Assembly: GCF_024181385.1 (NCBI RefSeq)
Contig: NZ_CP051305.1
Span: 558,001 to 622,000 of the forward strand
Direction of reading: 5' to 3'
DNA length: 64,000 nt
From: Treponema sp. OMZ 798
GTDB lineage: Bacteria; Spirochaetota; Spirochaetia; Treponematales; Treponemataceae
The notes under the pieces were generated by a model. That model had not been told where the DNA came from, made no database searches, and saw only the letters and a program-made list of their open reading frames with translations. Below are positions 50,047-58,205 of the stretch, piece after piece (position 1 is the first letter of the stretch; each line of letters begins with the position of its first letter). The translations under genes were made by a program, and so were the position numbers.

Positions 50047-50406
50047 ATGTCAAGATCAACAAGCAGTGATAGAAGAATTACAAGAAGAAAAGCTATATTG
50101 AAGCAAGCCAAGGGCTTTAGAGGCCGCCGTGGTACCAACTTTAAGGCAGCCCGCGATGCAGTTCGAAAGGCCTTGCTTCACAGCTATGTAGGACGAAAAG
50201 ATAAAAAAAGCGATATGAGGCAGATATGGATTACCCGTATCAATGCAGCCGTTAGAGCTGAGGGTATTTCCTATTCACGCTTTATTGCCGGAATGAACAA
50301 GGCCGGAATCCAATTAAACAGAAAGGCCCTGTCAAATATGGCAATCGAAGATCCCTCCGCTTTTAAGGCTGTCGTAGAAGCTTCAAAAAAGGCTTTAGGA
50401 GTCTAA
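50047..50406 (+). CDS. rplT: ribosomal protein L20
   Basis: 119 residues, full length. The basic N-terminal extension ([18 protein letters not shown]), [20 protein letters not shown] and [13 protein letters not shown] match L20. It binds 23S rRNA early in 50S assembly and represses its own operon in some bacteria. GGAG precedes the ATG. The ZapB-like gene starts 1 nt after its stop. Confidence 0.97.
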   Translation: MSRSTSSDRRITRRKAILKQAKGFRGRRGTNFKAARDAVRKALLHSYVGRKDKKSDMRQIWITRINAAVRAEGISYSRFIAGMNKAGIQLNRKALSNMAIEDPSAFKAVVEASKKALGV

Positions 50407-50407
50407 T

Positions 50408-50869
50408 ATGCTCAATCTCGATCAGGTAAGGCTCCTTGAAAACAAGGTAGAAAGGGCTGTACAGATGATAAAAAGCCTTCATACCGAAAAAGATTCTCTA
50501 AAAAAAGAAATTGAAGCTAGAGACAAGCGGATTTCCGAATTAGAGAAGCTTATAGTAACTTTTAAGGATGACCAATCTAAGATCGAGGAAGGAATAATCA
50601 ACGCACTTAATCAATTAAGTGCGTTTGAGGATGCCTCTTATACAAAAAAACACGAAATGAGGCCTTCTGCCTCTGAATTTGAAACCGCAGTCCCTGTTTC
50701 AGCCGGATCTGAACCGGAGTCTTTTTCACCTCCTCCTAAAACCCCTTTACAACAAGCTCCTGCAGCAGATCCCGTTTCGGAAGAACCGGGTTCCGGTAAT
50801 CTTCAAAAAGACCTTGATGATGTACTGGGGCAAGCCTCCGATACAAGTAAACAGATGGATATATTTTAG
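50408..50869 (+). CDS. coiled-coil protein, ZapB-like
   Basis: 153 residues. Residues 1-75 form a continuous coiled coil (VRLLENKVERAVQMIKSLHTE, KKEIEARDKRISELEKLI); the rest is a disordered Pro/Ser/Glu-rich tail ending in Q-M-D-I-F. The coiled coil resembles the division accessory protein ZapB, which bridges ZapA to other ring parts. The next gene is a ZapA homologue 5 nt downstream, which strengthens this. Identification rests on shape and context. Confidence 0.6.
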   Translation: MLNLDQVRLLENKVERAVQMIKSLHTEKDSLKKEIEARDKRISELEKLIVTFKDDQSKIEEGIINALNQLSAFEDASYTKKHEMRPSASEFETAVPVSAGSEPESFSPPPKTPLQQAPAADPVSEEPGSGNLQKDLDDVLGQASDTSKQMDIF

Positions 50870-50874
50870 GTAAA

Positions 50875-51174
50875 ATGAGCAAAGGACAATTAAATATAGA
50901 CGTATTGGGAACTTCCTTTGCCATTCAAGCCAACGAAACCGATGAATACCTAAATCGAATTTACAATCACTATCTAAATGTTTTAGATCAAGTGAGGCAA
51001 AGTTCGAAGGTTACCGATCCTTTAAAACTTGCCATTCTTACTGGTATTTTAATTACCGATGAGCTTTACAAGGAAGAATTTTCGGAACAAAATTCGCAAG
51101 ATCTTATCCAAAAAGCTTGTGACATAGAAAAATCCGCTATGCGGATGATAGAAAAAATCAATGAGGTAATATGA
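50875..51174 (+). CDS. zapA: cell division protein ZapA
   Basis: 99 residues. The N-terminal DVLGTSFAIQANETDEYLNRI and following helix resemble ZapA, which crosslinks FtsZ filaments. The length matches short ZapA proteins. The coiled-coil neighbour upstream is a plausible partner. It overlaps the start of the YqxD gene by 4 nt (ATGA), so translational coupling is likely. Confidence 0.75.
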   Translation: MSKGQLNIDVLGTSFAIQANETDEYLNRIYNHYLNVLDQVRQSSKVTDPLKLAILTGILITDELYKEEFSEQNSQDLIQKACDIEKSAMRMIEKINEVI

Positions 51175-51614
51175 AAATCTGGGTGGATGCCGACTCGTGC
51201 CCTGTAAGAATAAGACAAATTACGGCCAAGGCCGGAGAACGTCTAAAGCTGCCCGTGATCTTTGCAGCAAACAGGGAAATCCCCGTGCCTAAGGGTGCAA
51301 GCATGGTTGTTACCGAAAATACGGAACAGGCGACCGACCTCTACATAACCGAAAACTCGGCTGAGGGAGATTTGGCTATAACGAGGGATATCCCCTTGGC
51401 AAAACTTTTGGTAGATAAGGGGCTTTATGTTATAAACGACAGGGGAACAATTTTTACCCGCGACAATATAAATACCTACCTGTCTGCAAGAAATTTTATG
51501 TATGAGCTTCAGGCCAACGGTCTCGCTCCGGAAAAAACCGCCTCTTTCGGTAAAAAAGAGATTCAGAAATTTTCAAATCTTTTAGACAGCCTTTTGGCTA
51601 AGGCCTTAAAATAA
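51171..51614 (+). CDS. YaiI/YqxD (UPF0178) family protein
   Basis: 147 residues with the family signatures IWVDADSCPVRIRQI at the N-terminus, D-L-A-I-T-R-D-I-P-L-A near residue 66, and NDRGTIFTRDNI near 87. It has a PIN-like nuclease fold with conserved acidic residues; biochemical function is not established. The stop codon is inside the terminator-like hairpin that closes the operon. Confidence 0.92.
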   Translation: MKIWVDADSCPVRIRQITAKAGERLKLPVIFAANREIPVPKGASMVVTENTEQATDLYITENSAEGDLAITRDIPLAKLLVDKGLYVINDRGTIFTRDNINTYLSARNFMYELQANGLAPEKTASFGKKEIQKFSNLLDSLLAKALK

Positions 51615-51655
51615 GGACCCCGTATTCAAGGTTTTAAGTCCTTATTGTACTTTTA
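51610..51655 (+). terminator. terminator-like hairpin ending the infC operon
   Basis: AATAAGGAC and GTCCTTATT (51610-51618 and 51638-51646) form a perfect 9-bp stem, followed by GTACTTTTA. The U tract is weak. Confidence 0.55.
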
Positions 51656-51673
51656 GGGAGAAAATGATATTAT
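51645..51673 (+). promoter_or_regulatory. predicted promoter of the envelope gene cluster
   Basis: TTGTAC (51645-51650), a 17-nt spacer and TATTAT (51668-51673), then 6 nt to the ATG at 51680. The closest GGAG is more than 20 nt from the ATG. Confidence 0.45.
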
Positions 51674-51679
51674 AAGCAG

Positions 51680-52723
51680 ATGAAAAATAAACTTATTTTA
51701 ATGTTCATGCTCTGTCTTGTTTTTATAAGCTGTAAACAAGATCCCGATTTTTACTTATATGATGACATGGATAACTTAAAAGACGAGCAAAAAACTCTTA
51801 TTGAAGTTTTAAAAAAAACGGAAAGCAAGGAAATGAGCTTTGCCGTTAAGGATAGAATAGCAAAAAATCTCAAGGTTAAAAAGAAAAATAAACTTTTAAT
51901 TGTCTTTTTAAGCTCCCTTGTAGAAAACGACCCTGATGACACTTACAAGGGCTATTGGCTTTTAATGCTGGCAAACGAATATATGGAACAAAAAATGAAT
52001 GAGCCGGCTGCTTATTTTTTTGAAAGAGTTATAAAACTGGATAAGGATATGGAAATTTCGGGAAAGTCCATTCAATATTTAAGCTTAAAGAATTTGATAA
52101 ATATAACAACTGATCCAAAACGCCTTGTCGAGTATTATTCTCTTTTGCTTTCCAATTTTTATGACAGCATAGATCCCGCTTATTCTTATTTTATGCTTGC
52201 ACAAAATTACGAAAAGCTCGGAGAATGGCATTTGGCGATTCAAAGCTATTCAAAATTTATAGGACTGGGACGTTTCGATTTGATTATACCCGGCATCCCC
52301 GACAATTACGGCTATGCTCGAAAAATCGTAGACTACAGCTCTTCAACAAAGAGCTGGACCATGGAAAGCCTTGACGAACTTTTGTCCATTATTAAGTCTG
52401 CAATTCAAAGGAAGGACTTTGATACCTTGGAAAGGTACCGCTCAAAGGTAAACTTTTTTTCGATGGCTTGGAAACAGGAGCTTTCGGATATTTACGGTTC
52501 TCCCGATTTTTCTTTAAGAAATTTTATGCGCGGAAGTTATATAAAGATAGAATCCGAAATTGACCCTTCCTCTACACCCTATGAGGCCTATCTTAAAACC
52601 TCAGGTTGGAATCAATATTCGAGAATATGGTACCTGTATTTTAGAAAGGTCAACTTCCCGGCAGATCCTGAAATTCACGGAAGATGGGAATGGGCAGGTA
52701 TTTACTACGGAGAAAAAATTTAG
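51680..52723 (+). CDS. TPR-like lipoprotein
   Basis: 347 residues. The signal LILMFMLCLVFISC ends in lipobox I-S-C near residue 18. Helical pairs in the middle (GYWLLMLANEYMEQKMNEPA, SYFMLAQNYEKLGEWHLAIQ) read as tetratricopeptide-type repeats. It probably scaffolds an envelope complex; no enzyme motif. It overlaps the downstream MltD-like gene by one base, and the run continues to an OmpA-type protein. Confidence 0.72.
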   Translation: MKNKLILMFMLCLVFISCKQDPDFYLYDDMDNLKDEQKTLIEVLKKTESKEMSFAVKDRIAKNLKVKKKNKLLIVFLSSLVENDPDDTYKGYWLLMLANEYMEQKMNEPAAYFFERVIKLDKDMEISGKSIQYLSLKNLINITTDPKRLVEYYSLLLSNFYDSIDPAYSYFMLAQNYEKLGEWHLAIQSYSKFIGLGRFDLIIPGIPDNYGYARKIVDYSSSTKSWTMESLDELLSIIKSAIQRKDFDTLERYRSKVNFFSMAWKQELSDIYGSPDFSLRNFMRGSYIKIESEIDPSSTPYEAYLKTSGWNQYSRIWYLYFRKVNFPADPEIHGRWEWAGIYYGEKI

Positions 52724-54012
52724 TGAAAATACGGCTTTTTTTTATAGTCTTTATTTTTTTTAGTTTTAATTTCATTCATTCAGCCTCTTTAAATTTTACA
52801 AGGGATGAATCAGCTAAGCTCAGACAGTTTAGCAAGATTTCCCTGTCTTATAACCGTCAAAAATCGCTCCACGGTACGGTTATTGTGCCTCCAAGATATC
52901 CCCTAATTGAAAGATTTAGGAATCAGTATCTTACCGAAAACGGCTTAAGGTACTTGGAGGCCATTATGCAAAGATCCATCCCTTACCGGAATTTTATTAT
53001 TCAAGAATTGCGCAGGGAAAATCTTCCTCCCGAACTCTTGTTTTTACCTGTAATAGAGTCGGGTTTTTCGCCTAAGGCTGTGTCAAAGTCGGGAGCTGTA
53101 GGCATTTGGCAATTTATGCGGAACAGTATAGGCGGCTATGATATTCACATCGATGAGTGGATGGATGAAAGACGGGATCCATGGAAGACCAGTGCTGCAG
53201 CAGTAAAAAAACTGAAATGGAATTATAATTATTATAATGACTGGTACTTGGCCCTTGCGGCCTATAACTGCGGGGTAGGGGCCTTGGATAAGGCAATAAA
53301 AAAGGCCGGAAGCCGAAACTATTGGTATCTGGCCGAAAAAAAATTCTTAAAACCGGAAACTTCCCTCTATGTTGCCAAATTTTTAGCTATTGCAGAAATT
53401 CTTATGAACAGCGAAAAATACGGTATTGATTGGGGCGAAGCTCTTGATTATGAAGCCACCGAGCTTATTCCGATAAAACGCTCTGTGGATATCATCTTAC
53501 TTGCAGAAAAAGTTAAGGCTGATACCGATCTTTTTTCGGCCCTTAATCCGTCTTTAAAATTTAATATTACACCGCCCAATGTAAAATATAACCTGCGGAT
53601 TCCTATGGAGCATAAGGAGGCCGTTCAAGACTTGCTCGCAAAAAACACCCTTCTTATAAAATACTACAGCTATAAGATAAGATCGGGAGATACTCTTTAC
53701 GCCTTATCAAGACACTACGGTGTAAGCATTAAGTCGATTATAAACTATAATCCCGGTATCAAGGCTTCGGCTCTTAGGATAGGGCAGGTGCTTAGAATAC
53801 CTGCTCTAAAAACGGTGAATTCCTACAGGCGTAAAAAAGACGATCAAAATGTTGAATTTAATGGTGTATACATAATTCAAAAAGGCGATACCCTCTGGTC
53901 AATAGCCTTAAAACATGATGTTCAAGTTGAAACTCTTGCGGCAAAAAACGGAATAGAAGTAAATTCGGTGCTTTCCTTAGGTCAAAAACTAAAGGTGCCG
54001 ATAATAAACTGA
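52723..54012 (+). CDS. lytic transglycosylase with two LysM domains (MltD-like)
   Basis: About 429 residues. The signal peptide (KIRLFFIVFIFFSFNFIHSAS) is followed by an SLT domain with the catalytic Glu in PVIESGFSPKAVSKSGAVG near residue 112, then IWQFM and AAYNCGVGALDKAI. Two C-terminal LysM modules (YKIRSGDTLYALSRHYGVS near 310; YIIQKGDTLWSIALKHDVQ near 383) bind glycan. It cleaves peptidoglycan to 1,6-anhydro products. The start is GTG at 52723, overlapping the previous stop, because the signal peptide begins there; no ATG fits. Confidence 0.9.
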   Translation: MKIRLFFIVFIFFSFNFIHSASLNFTRDESAKLRQFSKISLSYNRQKSLHGTVIVPPRYPLIERFRNQYLTENGLRYLEAIMQRSIPYRNFIIQELRRENLPPELLFLPVIESGFSPKAVSKSGAVGIWQFMRNSIGGYDIHIDEWMDERRDPWKTSAAAVKKLKWNYNYYNDWYLALAAYNCGVGALDKAIKKAGSRNYWYLAEKKFLKPETSLYVAKFLAIAEILMNSEKYGIDWGEALDYEATELIPIKRSVDIILLAEKVKADTDLFSALNPSLKFNITPPNVKYNLRIPMEHKEAVQDLLAKNTLLIKYYSYKIRSGDTLYALSRHYGVSIKSIINYNPGIKASALRIGQVLRIPALKTVNSYRRKKDDQNVEFNGVYIIQKGDTLWSIALKHDVQVETLAAKNGIEVNSVLSLGQKLKVPIIN

Positions 54013-54032
54013 TAAGCAAGGGGATAAAGCAA

Positions 54033-55382
54033 ATGAACAAATTTTTAAATAAAAACACAGCTTTAAAAAATGCCAAGGCTTTAAGCGGCTTTTTTTTGTT
54101 TTTCTTCCTTTTTAATTTAGCCTTAACCGCCTATGAGCCTGTTCTCCAATCTTCTTCCGTTCAAAATTGGGAAAAGGGCACAATCGAATCCTTAATAAAA
54201 CTTGATATGAATAAAAGCGGCTTTTATCTTCCCGGTGACAGGGATGCGGCTTTTAATACGATAGAAAAATACATGCCCTCTCTTTTAAAAGATATCTATC
54301 TTTCGGTTGTAGTTGACTCTTCCCACCGCTTGGGCAACTATCTTGCTGAAGAAAAAGTAAACTTAAACACCATAAACAAGATAATCGAAAAAGGGAACTA
54401 TAAAAATCCTCATTTTTCAAATGATCTGTCAAATGCGCTAATTAAAACAAGCACCGAAATGCATGAAATTGCAAAACTTTTTATAAAACATTCTACCCCC
54501 TATGCTCCGTCGATTCCTCCAAGTACCACGGTCAGCAAGGTGTATACGGGTATTTTAATCGATGCGAGGGGCTTGCTGCCCGTACATGGGGAGTATACAA
54601 AAGAGAAACTTCAGCCCTGTATTTTCCCTAAAATTTGGAATACAGATATGTCTACGATATACGAAAAGAATATGGTAGATCCTAAAATTGCAAAAAAGCT
54701 TGGAATCGTTTTATATTCTTCAAGTCTTAATGAAGAACTTTATAGGGAATATGTGGGTACCGAGCCCCTGCGTATCATAGCGAGAGGAGTTTTCGGCCAA
54801 AATAGAACCGATCCGATTATCTCGATGGAAGATAGCAGCCGTATTTTGTCAAAACCTGAAAACTTAAAGCTTTTAGAGGAAGGGCGGATAGTCATAATCT
54901 GTGATGAGGATATGCTCCATGTTACCGAAGCCTTTACTCCTCCGGATGAAAACTATTACTTTGCCTATCATGATATTGAACTCTTACTTGAAAAACGTAA
55001 GGAAAAAGGAATTGAACTTTCCAATCCTAAAAATATCATTAAGATAACGATGTACGATATCAGGTTCGTTGCAGATATGCCCGATGTTCTTCCTGAAGAG
55101 ACCGGAAAAATAGATGTAATTGCTGAGGCTCTTTTAAAATTGGGTCCCTATACAAAATTTTTAATTGAAGGTCATACGGCAGATCTTAACAGGCCTGAGG
55201 ACGAAAAGATTCTTTCGGTTCAAAGGGCGGAAAGAATTGCAGATGAAATTTCTAAGCGGGGTATTGACCGCTCAAGGATAATGACTGCCGGCTATGGAAG
55301 TACAGTACCCAAGGCTCCCAGCAATAACGAAAAAAATATGGCAAAAAACCGCCGTGTCGAGATTACGGTAATCCGTGAATAA
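54033..55382 (+). CDS. OmpA-family envelope protein
   Basis: 449 residues. A hydrophobic signal (LSGFFLFFFLFNLALTA) is followed by about 300 residues resembling no known domain, containing GILIDARGLLPVHG. The C-terminal OmpA peptidoglycan-binding domain is clear: FLIEGHTADLNRPEDEKILS near residue 370, then QRAERIADEISKRGI, AGYGSTVPKAPS and NRRVEITV. It should link the outer membrane or periplasm to the cell wall. GGGG precedes the ATG. It is third in the envelope cluster. Confidence 0.85.
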   Translation: MNKFLNKNTALKNAKALSGFFLFFFLFNLALTAYEPVLQSSSVQNWEKGTIESLIKLDMNKSGFYLPGDRDAAFNTIEKYMPSLLKDIYLSVVVDSSHRLGNYLAEEKVNLNTINKIIEKGNYKNPHFSNDLSNALIKTSTEMHEIAKLFIKHSTPYAPSIPPSTTVSKVYTGILIDARGLLPVHGEYTKEKLQPCIFPKIWNTDMSTIYEKNMVDPKIAKKLGIVLYSSSLNEELYREYVGTEPLRIIARGVFGQNRTDPIISMEDSSRILSKPENLKLLEEGRIVIICDEDMLHVTEAFTPPDENYYFAYHDIELLLEKRKEKGIELSNPKNIIKITMYDIRFVADMPDVLPEETGKIDVIAEALLKLGPYTKFLIEGHTADLNRPEDEKILSVQRAERIADEISKRGIDRSRIMTAGYGSTVPKAPSNNEKNMAKNRRVEITVIRE

Positions 55383-55474
55383 ACGCTTATATTAAGCTTA
55401 AAATGATACTTTTTGTAATATTGTTTGTTTAGGACGTATTAACACAGGTTTTAAATAAAATTTGGAGAATAAAA

Positions 55475-55957
55475 ATGACAAAAAAAATTAAGGCAAGATC
55501 CTATTTTTTTAATTTAATCGGTTTTATAACTTTAGCTGCAGCATCAGTTATGCTTTTTTCTTGTTCAAGTCTTCCGACTGATGAAACGGTTCCCGGAAAT
55601 CTTACGCCCATTGAGTTAAATCAAAGGGCCCAAGAAGAGCTTGACAACGGTTATTTAAGAAATGCTCTTGAGTATTATAAAATAGTAATAAAACGTTACG
55701 GCTCTGATGCCTCTATCAGGACAGCTGCAGAATATGAAATTGCTCATATCTATATAACTCAAAACAAGTGGCTTGAAGCCGATGATATGCTTAAAGCCAT
55801 TATCGACAGATACGAAATGGCCGGAGGAGCCGGCCTTGCTCCTAAATATCTGGTTCTTGCAAGAAAGGACTATAAAAAGACTCAAGAGTATATTCAAAAA
55901 TATAACTTAAGAAAAACAACAAAGGATAACCCCGAAAAAACTGAAGAACAAGTTTAA
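55475..55957 (+). CDS. small TPR-type lipoprotein
   Basis: 160 residues. The signal ends in lipobox L-F-S-C (Cys near residue 30). The mature part has TPR-like repeats (LNQRAQEELDNGYLRNALEY, AAEYEIAHIYITQNKWLEAD) similar in style to BamD/YbgF-type periplasmic scaffolds, although it is shorter than BamD. GGAG precedes the ATG. It closes the envelope cluster and converges on the hydrolase gene (7-nt gap). Confidence 0.75.
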   Translation: MTKKIKARSYFFNLIGFITLAAASVMLFSCSSLPTDETVPGNLTPIELNQRAQEELDNGYLRNALEYYKIVIKRYGSDASIRTAAEYEIAHIYITQNKWLEADDMLKAIIDRYEMAGGAGLAPKYLVLARKDYKKTQEYIQKYNLRKTTKDNPEKTEEQV

Positions 55958-55964
55958 TCGGGCT

Positions 55965-56882
55965 TTACCCTATCCGTTTTTCTATCCATTCAAAGATATC
56001 GGCCTTAACTTCTTCCTTATTTGTTTCGTTTAAGATTTCATGACGGGCTCCTTCGTAGAGCTTTAAGTTAAGGTCGCTTATACCGTTGGCCTTGTAAATA
56101 TCATAGAGTTTTTTTACGCTTTTACCTAGGTTAGAAACAGGATCCCGCTCGCCTGATGTGATGAGTATAGGCAGCTCAGACGGAATCTTTGCCATTTCTG
56201 TGCCCCTGTGGGTTTGTTTTAATCCTTTGATCAAGTCTTGGTAAAAACCTACAGTGCACACAAAGCCGCAAAATTCATCATCAATATATTTTTGAACCTC
56301 TTTTTCATCTCTCGAAAGCCAGTCAAAATTTGTTTTGGGGGAATCGACCGTCTTATTGTAGGCTCCAAAACTCAGTTTATCCATAAACTTGGAGGGTATT
56401 TTTCTTCCCGAAAAGAGCTTATTTAAGCCGGCTGCAAGGCCTGCAATGCTCATCATAGGGTTCGGGCCTGCACTTCCAACTAAGATAGCGGCATTAACGG
56501 TTTTACCGTAGTTTTCTATATAATTTTGTGTGATAAAAGAGCCAAACGAGTGTCCCAGTATTATAATTGGAATATCGGGATAAATCTTTTTAATTTCTTC
56601 GTTTATCTCTTTTTGATCTTCTACTACCCGCTTAAAGCCGTCTTTATCGGCAAGATAACCTTTGAGCATTATATTTCCACAAGTTTTACCGTGCCCTCGA
56701 TGATCCGATGCAAATACCGTAAACCCGCGTGTACATGCATCTTCGGCAAAGTCGGCATATCTTAATGCATGTTCTGCCATGCCATGAACTATATGAATTA
56801 CAGCCCTAGGCTTTTTTTTGGGCAGCCACTGATGAACTGCAACGGCCGACCCATCGCTCATTGTTTGATAAATTGTCTGCAT
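55965..56882 (-). CDS. alpha/beta hydrolase, monoacylglycerol lipase/lysophospholipase-like
   Basis: 305 residues of the serine-aminopeptidase S33/monoglyceride-lipase group. The oxyanion region VIHIVHGMAEHALRYADFAED near residue 32, nucleophile elbow ILGHSFGSF near 109 (Ser), acid in ITSGERDPVSN, and final His in GARHEILNE. It probably hydrolyses lysophospholipids or monoacylglycerols, which fits fatty-acid scavenging. GGGGGATG precedes the ATG. It is divergent from the FGE-like gene. Confidence 0.88.
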   Translation of the reverse strand: MQTIYQTMSDGSAVAVHQWLPKKKPRAVIHIVHGMAEHALRYADFAEDACTRGFTVFASDHRGHGKTCGNIMLKGYLADKDGFKRVVEDQKEINEEIKKIYPDIPIIILGHSFGSFITQNYIENYGKTVNAAILVGSAGPNPMMSIAGLAAGLNKLFSGRKIPSKFMDKLSFGAYNKTVDSPKTNFDWLSRDEKEVQKYIDDEFCGFVCTVGFYQDLIKGLKQTHRGTEMAKIPSELPILITSGERDPVSNLGKSVKKLYDIYKANGISDLNLKLYEGARHEILNETNKEEVKADIFEWIEKRIG

Positions 56883-56902
56883 AAATCATCCCCCATAAAA
56901 AT

Positions 56903-56931
56903 AGTATAATCCATAAAAATAAAATTTTCAA
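56903..56931 (-). promoter_or_regulatory. predicted promoter of the hydrolase gene
   Basis: On the minus strand, TTGAAA (56926-56931), a 17-nt spacer and TATACT (56903-56908). Confidence 0.6.
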
Positions 56932-56938
56932 TCAAAAA

Positions 56939-56962
56939 AAAGATAAAATTTATTTTATCTTT
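56939..56962. promoter_or_regulatory. 24-bp AT-only palindrome between divergent promoters
   Basis: AAAGATAAAAT-TT-ATTTTATCTTT is a perfect inverted repeat positioned between the -35 boxes of the hydrolase and FGE-like promoters, where it could control both. Confidence 0.5.
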
Positions 56963-56975
56963 AAAATCTATTTTG

Positions 56976-57004
56976 TTGATTTTTTACCGTTAATATGTTA
57001 TAAA
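56976..57004 (+). promoter_or_regulatory. predicted promoter of the FGE-like gene
   Basis: TTGATT (56976-56981), a 17-nt spacer and TATAAA (56999-57004). The leader contains GGAGG before the ATG. Confidence 0.6.
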
Positions 57005-57030
57005 GCTTATCACCGTTTTTTGGAGGATGT

Positions 57031-58131
57031 ATGCATTTTTTTAAGCAATTTTTGAAAAAAATTAAAAATATGGATCCTTATGCTAAGACAAATATATTTT
57101 ATTTATTTCTTGCCGCGGCAATAATAGGAGGTCTGCTTTTTTTTACCCGTGAAAAAATTATAAACTATCCCTATGATTCAATCGAAAATTTTAAGACAAT
57201 GATAAATGTTACAAGGAAGAGCGTAACAGTAATAGGCAAGGGAGATGACGGGGTATTTTTGGAAGGGCGGAGCATCACTTTAAGTCCCTACAAAATAGGA
57301 AAATATGAGGTTGCTTTTACCTTTTGGCACGAGGTATACAATTGGGCTGTTAACGAAAGCAAGCATAAATATGTATTTCAGTCTATGGGCCAGCCCGGAA
57401 TTTTTATGACCTCCGGTTCAAGTCCTGATGACTTATACGAGATTCCTGATGTCAGAAAAAAAGCGGAATCTCTTGGTCTGCCTTATGAAACCGTAAAATG
57501 CGGTCTTTATCCCGTCACTAAAATGTCATGGAGCGATGCAATAATCTGGTGTAATGCCCTCAGCGAAAAAGAAGGTCTTGATCCTGTTTATTTTTATGAC
57601 GGACAGGTTTTACGTAATTCTCTTGAGATAACAAAGAGTGAAAATCCTGAAGTGAGAATGAAAAATAACGGATACCGATTGCCTACTGAAGCTGAATGGG
57701 AATTTGCTGCAAGGGGAGGCGATGTTTCCGCTCCCGATTGGAATTTCGGCTTTGCAGGTACCGATGACTTTAACGCAGCGGATGACTATGCCTGGCATTC
57801 CGGGAACAGTTCTTTTTTAAATGCAGGTGCAATAACTGAGGTTATAGATATTCATCCTATCGGTCAAAAAAAACCTAACAGGCTCGGCCTCTACGATATG
57901 TCCGGTAACTGTTGGGAATGGTGCTTTGACAGACATAATAGAAGACAGCCCGGAGAATTTATAGATCCTATCAATAATATGGGTGCCCGTCCCCGTATTA
58001 TAAAAAGCGGTTCTGCAAGAAATCCGCCGGCCTTTGCCCGAGTAAAATCTTGGGGTTATGCCGTGCCTGTAAATCCGGGATATATTTTAGGTTTTAGATT
58101 GGCCCAAACAATTACAGGAGATGATAAGTAA
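57031..58131 (+). CDS. membrane-anchored formylglycine-generating-enzyme (SUMF1)-like protein
   Basis: 366 residues. One N-terminal membrane anchor (IFYLFLAAAIIGGLLFF) is followed by the FGE-sulfatase domain: YKIGKYEVAFTFWHEVYNWA near residue 90, MSWSDAIIWCNALSEKEG near 168, GYRLPTEAEWEFAARGG near 213, and MSGNCWEWCFDRHNRR near 289. Most bacterial family members are not sulfatase activators, and no sulfatase gene is visible, so the substrate is open. TTGGAGG supports the start. It is divergent from the hydrolase gene. Confidence 0.85.
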   Translation: MHFFKQFLKKIKNMDPYAKTNIFYLFLAAAIIGGLLFFTREKIINYPYDSIENFKTMINVTRKSVTVIGKGDDGVFLEGRSITLSPYKIGKYEVAFTFWHEVYNWAVNESKHKYVFQSMGQPGIFMTSGSSPDDLYEIPDVRKKAESLGLPYETVKCGLYPVTKMSWSDAIIWCNALSEKEGLDPVYFYDGQVLRNSLEITKSENPEVRMKNNGYRLPTEAEWEFAARGGDVSAPDWNFGFAGTDDFNAADDYAWHSGNSSFLNAGAITEVIDIHPIGQKKPNRLGLYDMSGNCWEWCFDRHNRRQPGEFIDPINNMGARPRIIKSGSARNPPAFARVKSWGYAVPVNPGYILGFRLAQTITGDDK

Positions 58132-58146
58132 TCCTTATCCGATATG

Positions 58147-58175
58147 TTGACATGATTTTAATATCCGGTTAAGAT
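58147..58175 (+). promoter_or_regulatory. predicted promoter of the cysteine-desulfidase-like gene
   Basis: TTGACA (58147-58152), a 17-nt spacer and TAAGAT (58170-58175). A perfect TATAAT at 58181-58186 is an alternative -10 with poorer -35 spacing. Confidence 0.5.
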
Positions 58176-58205
58176 AAGGTTATAATTTTAATTTGGAGAA
58201 AGAGT

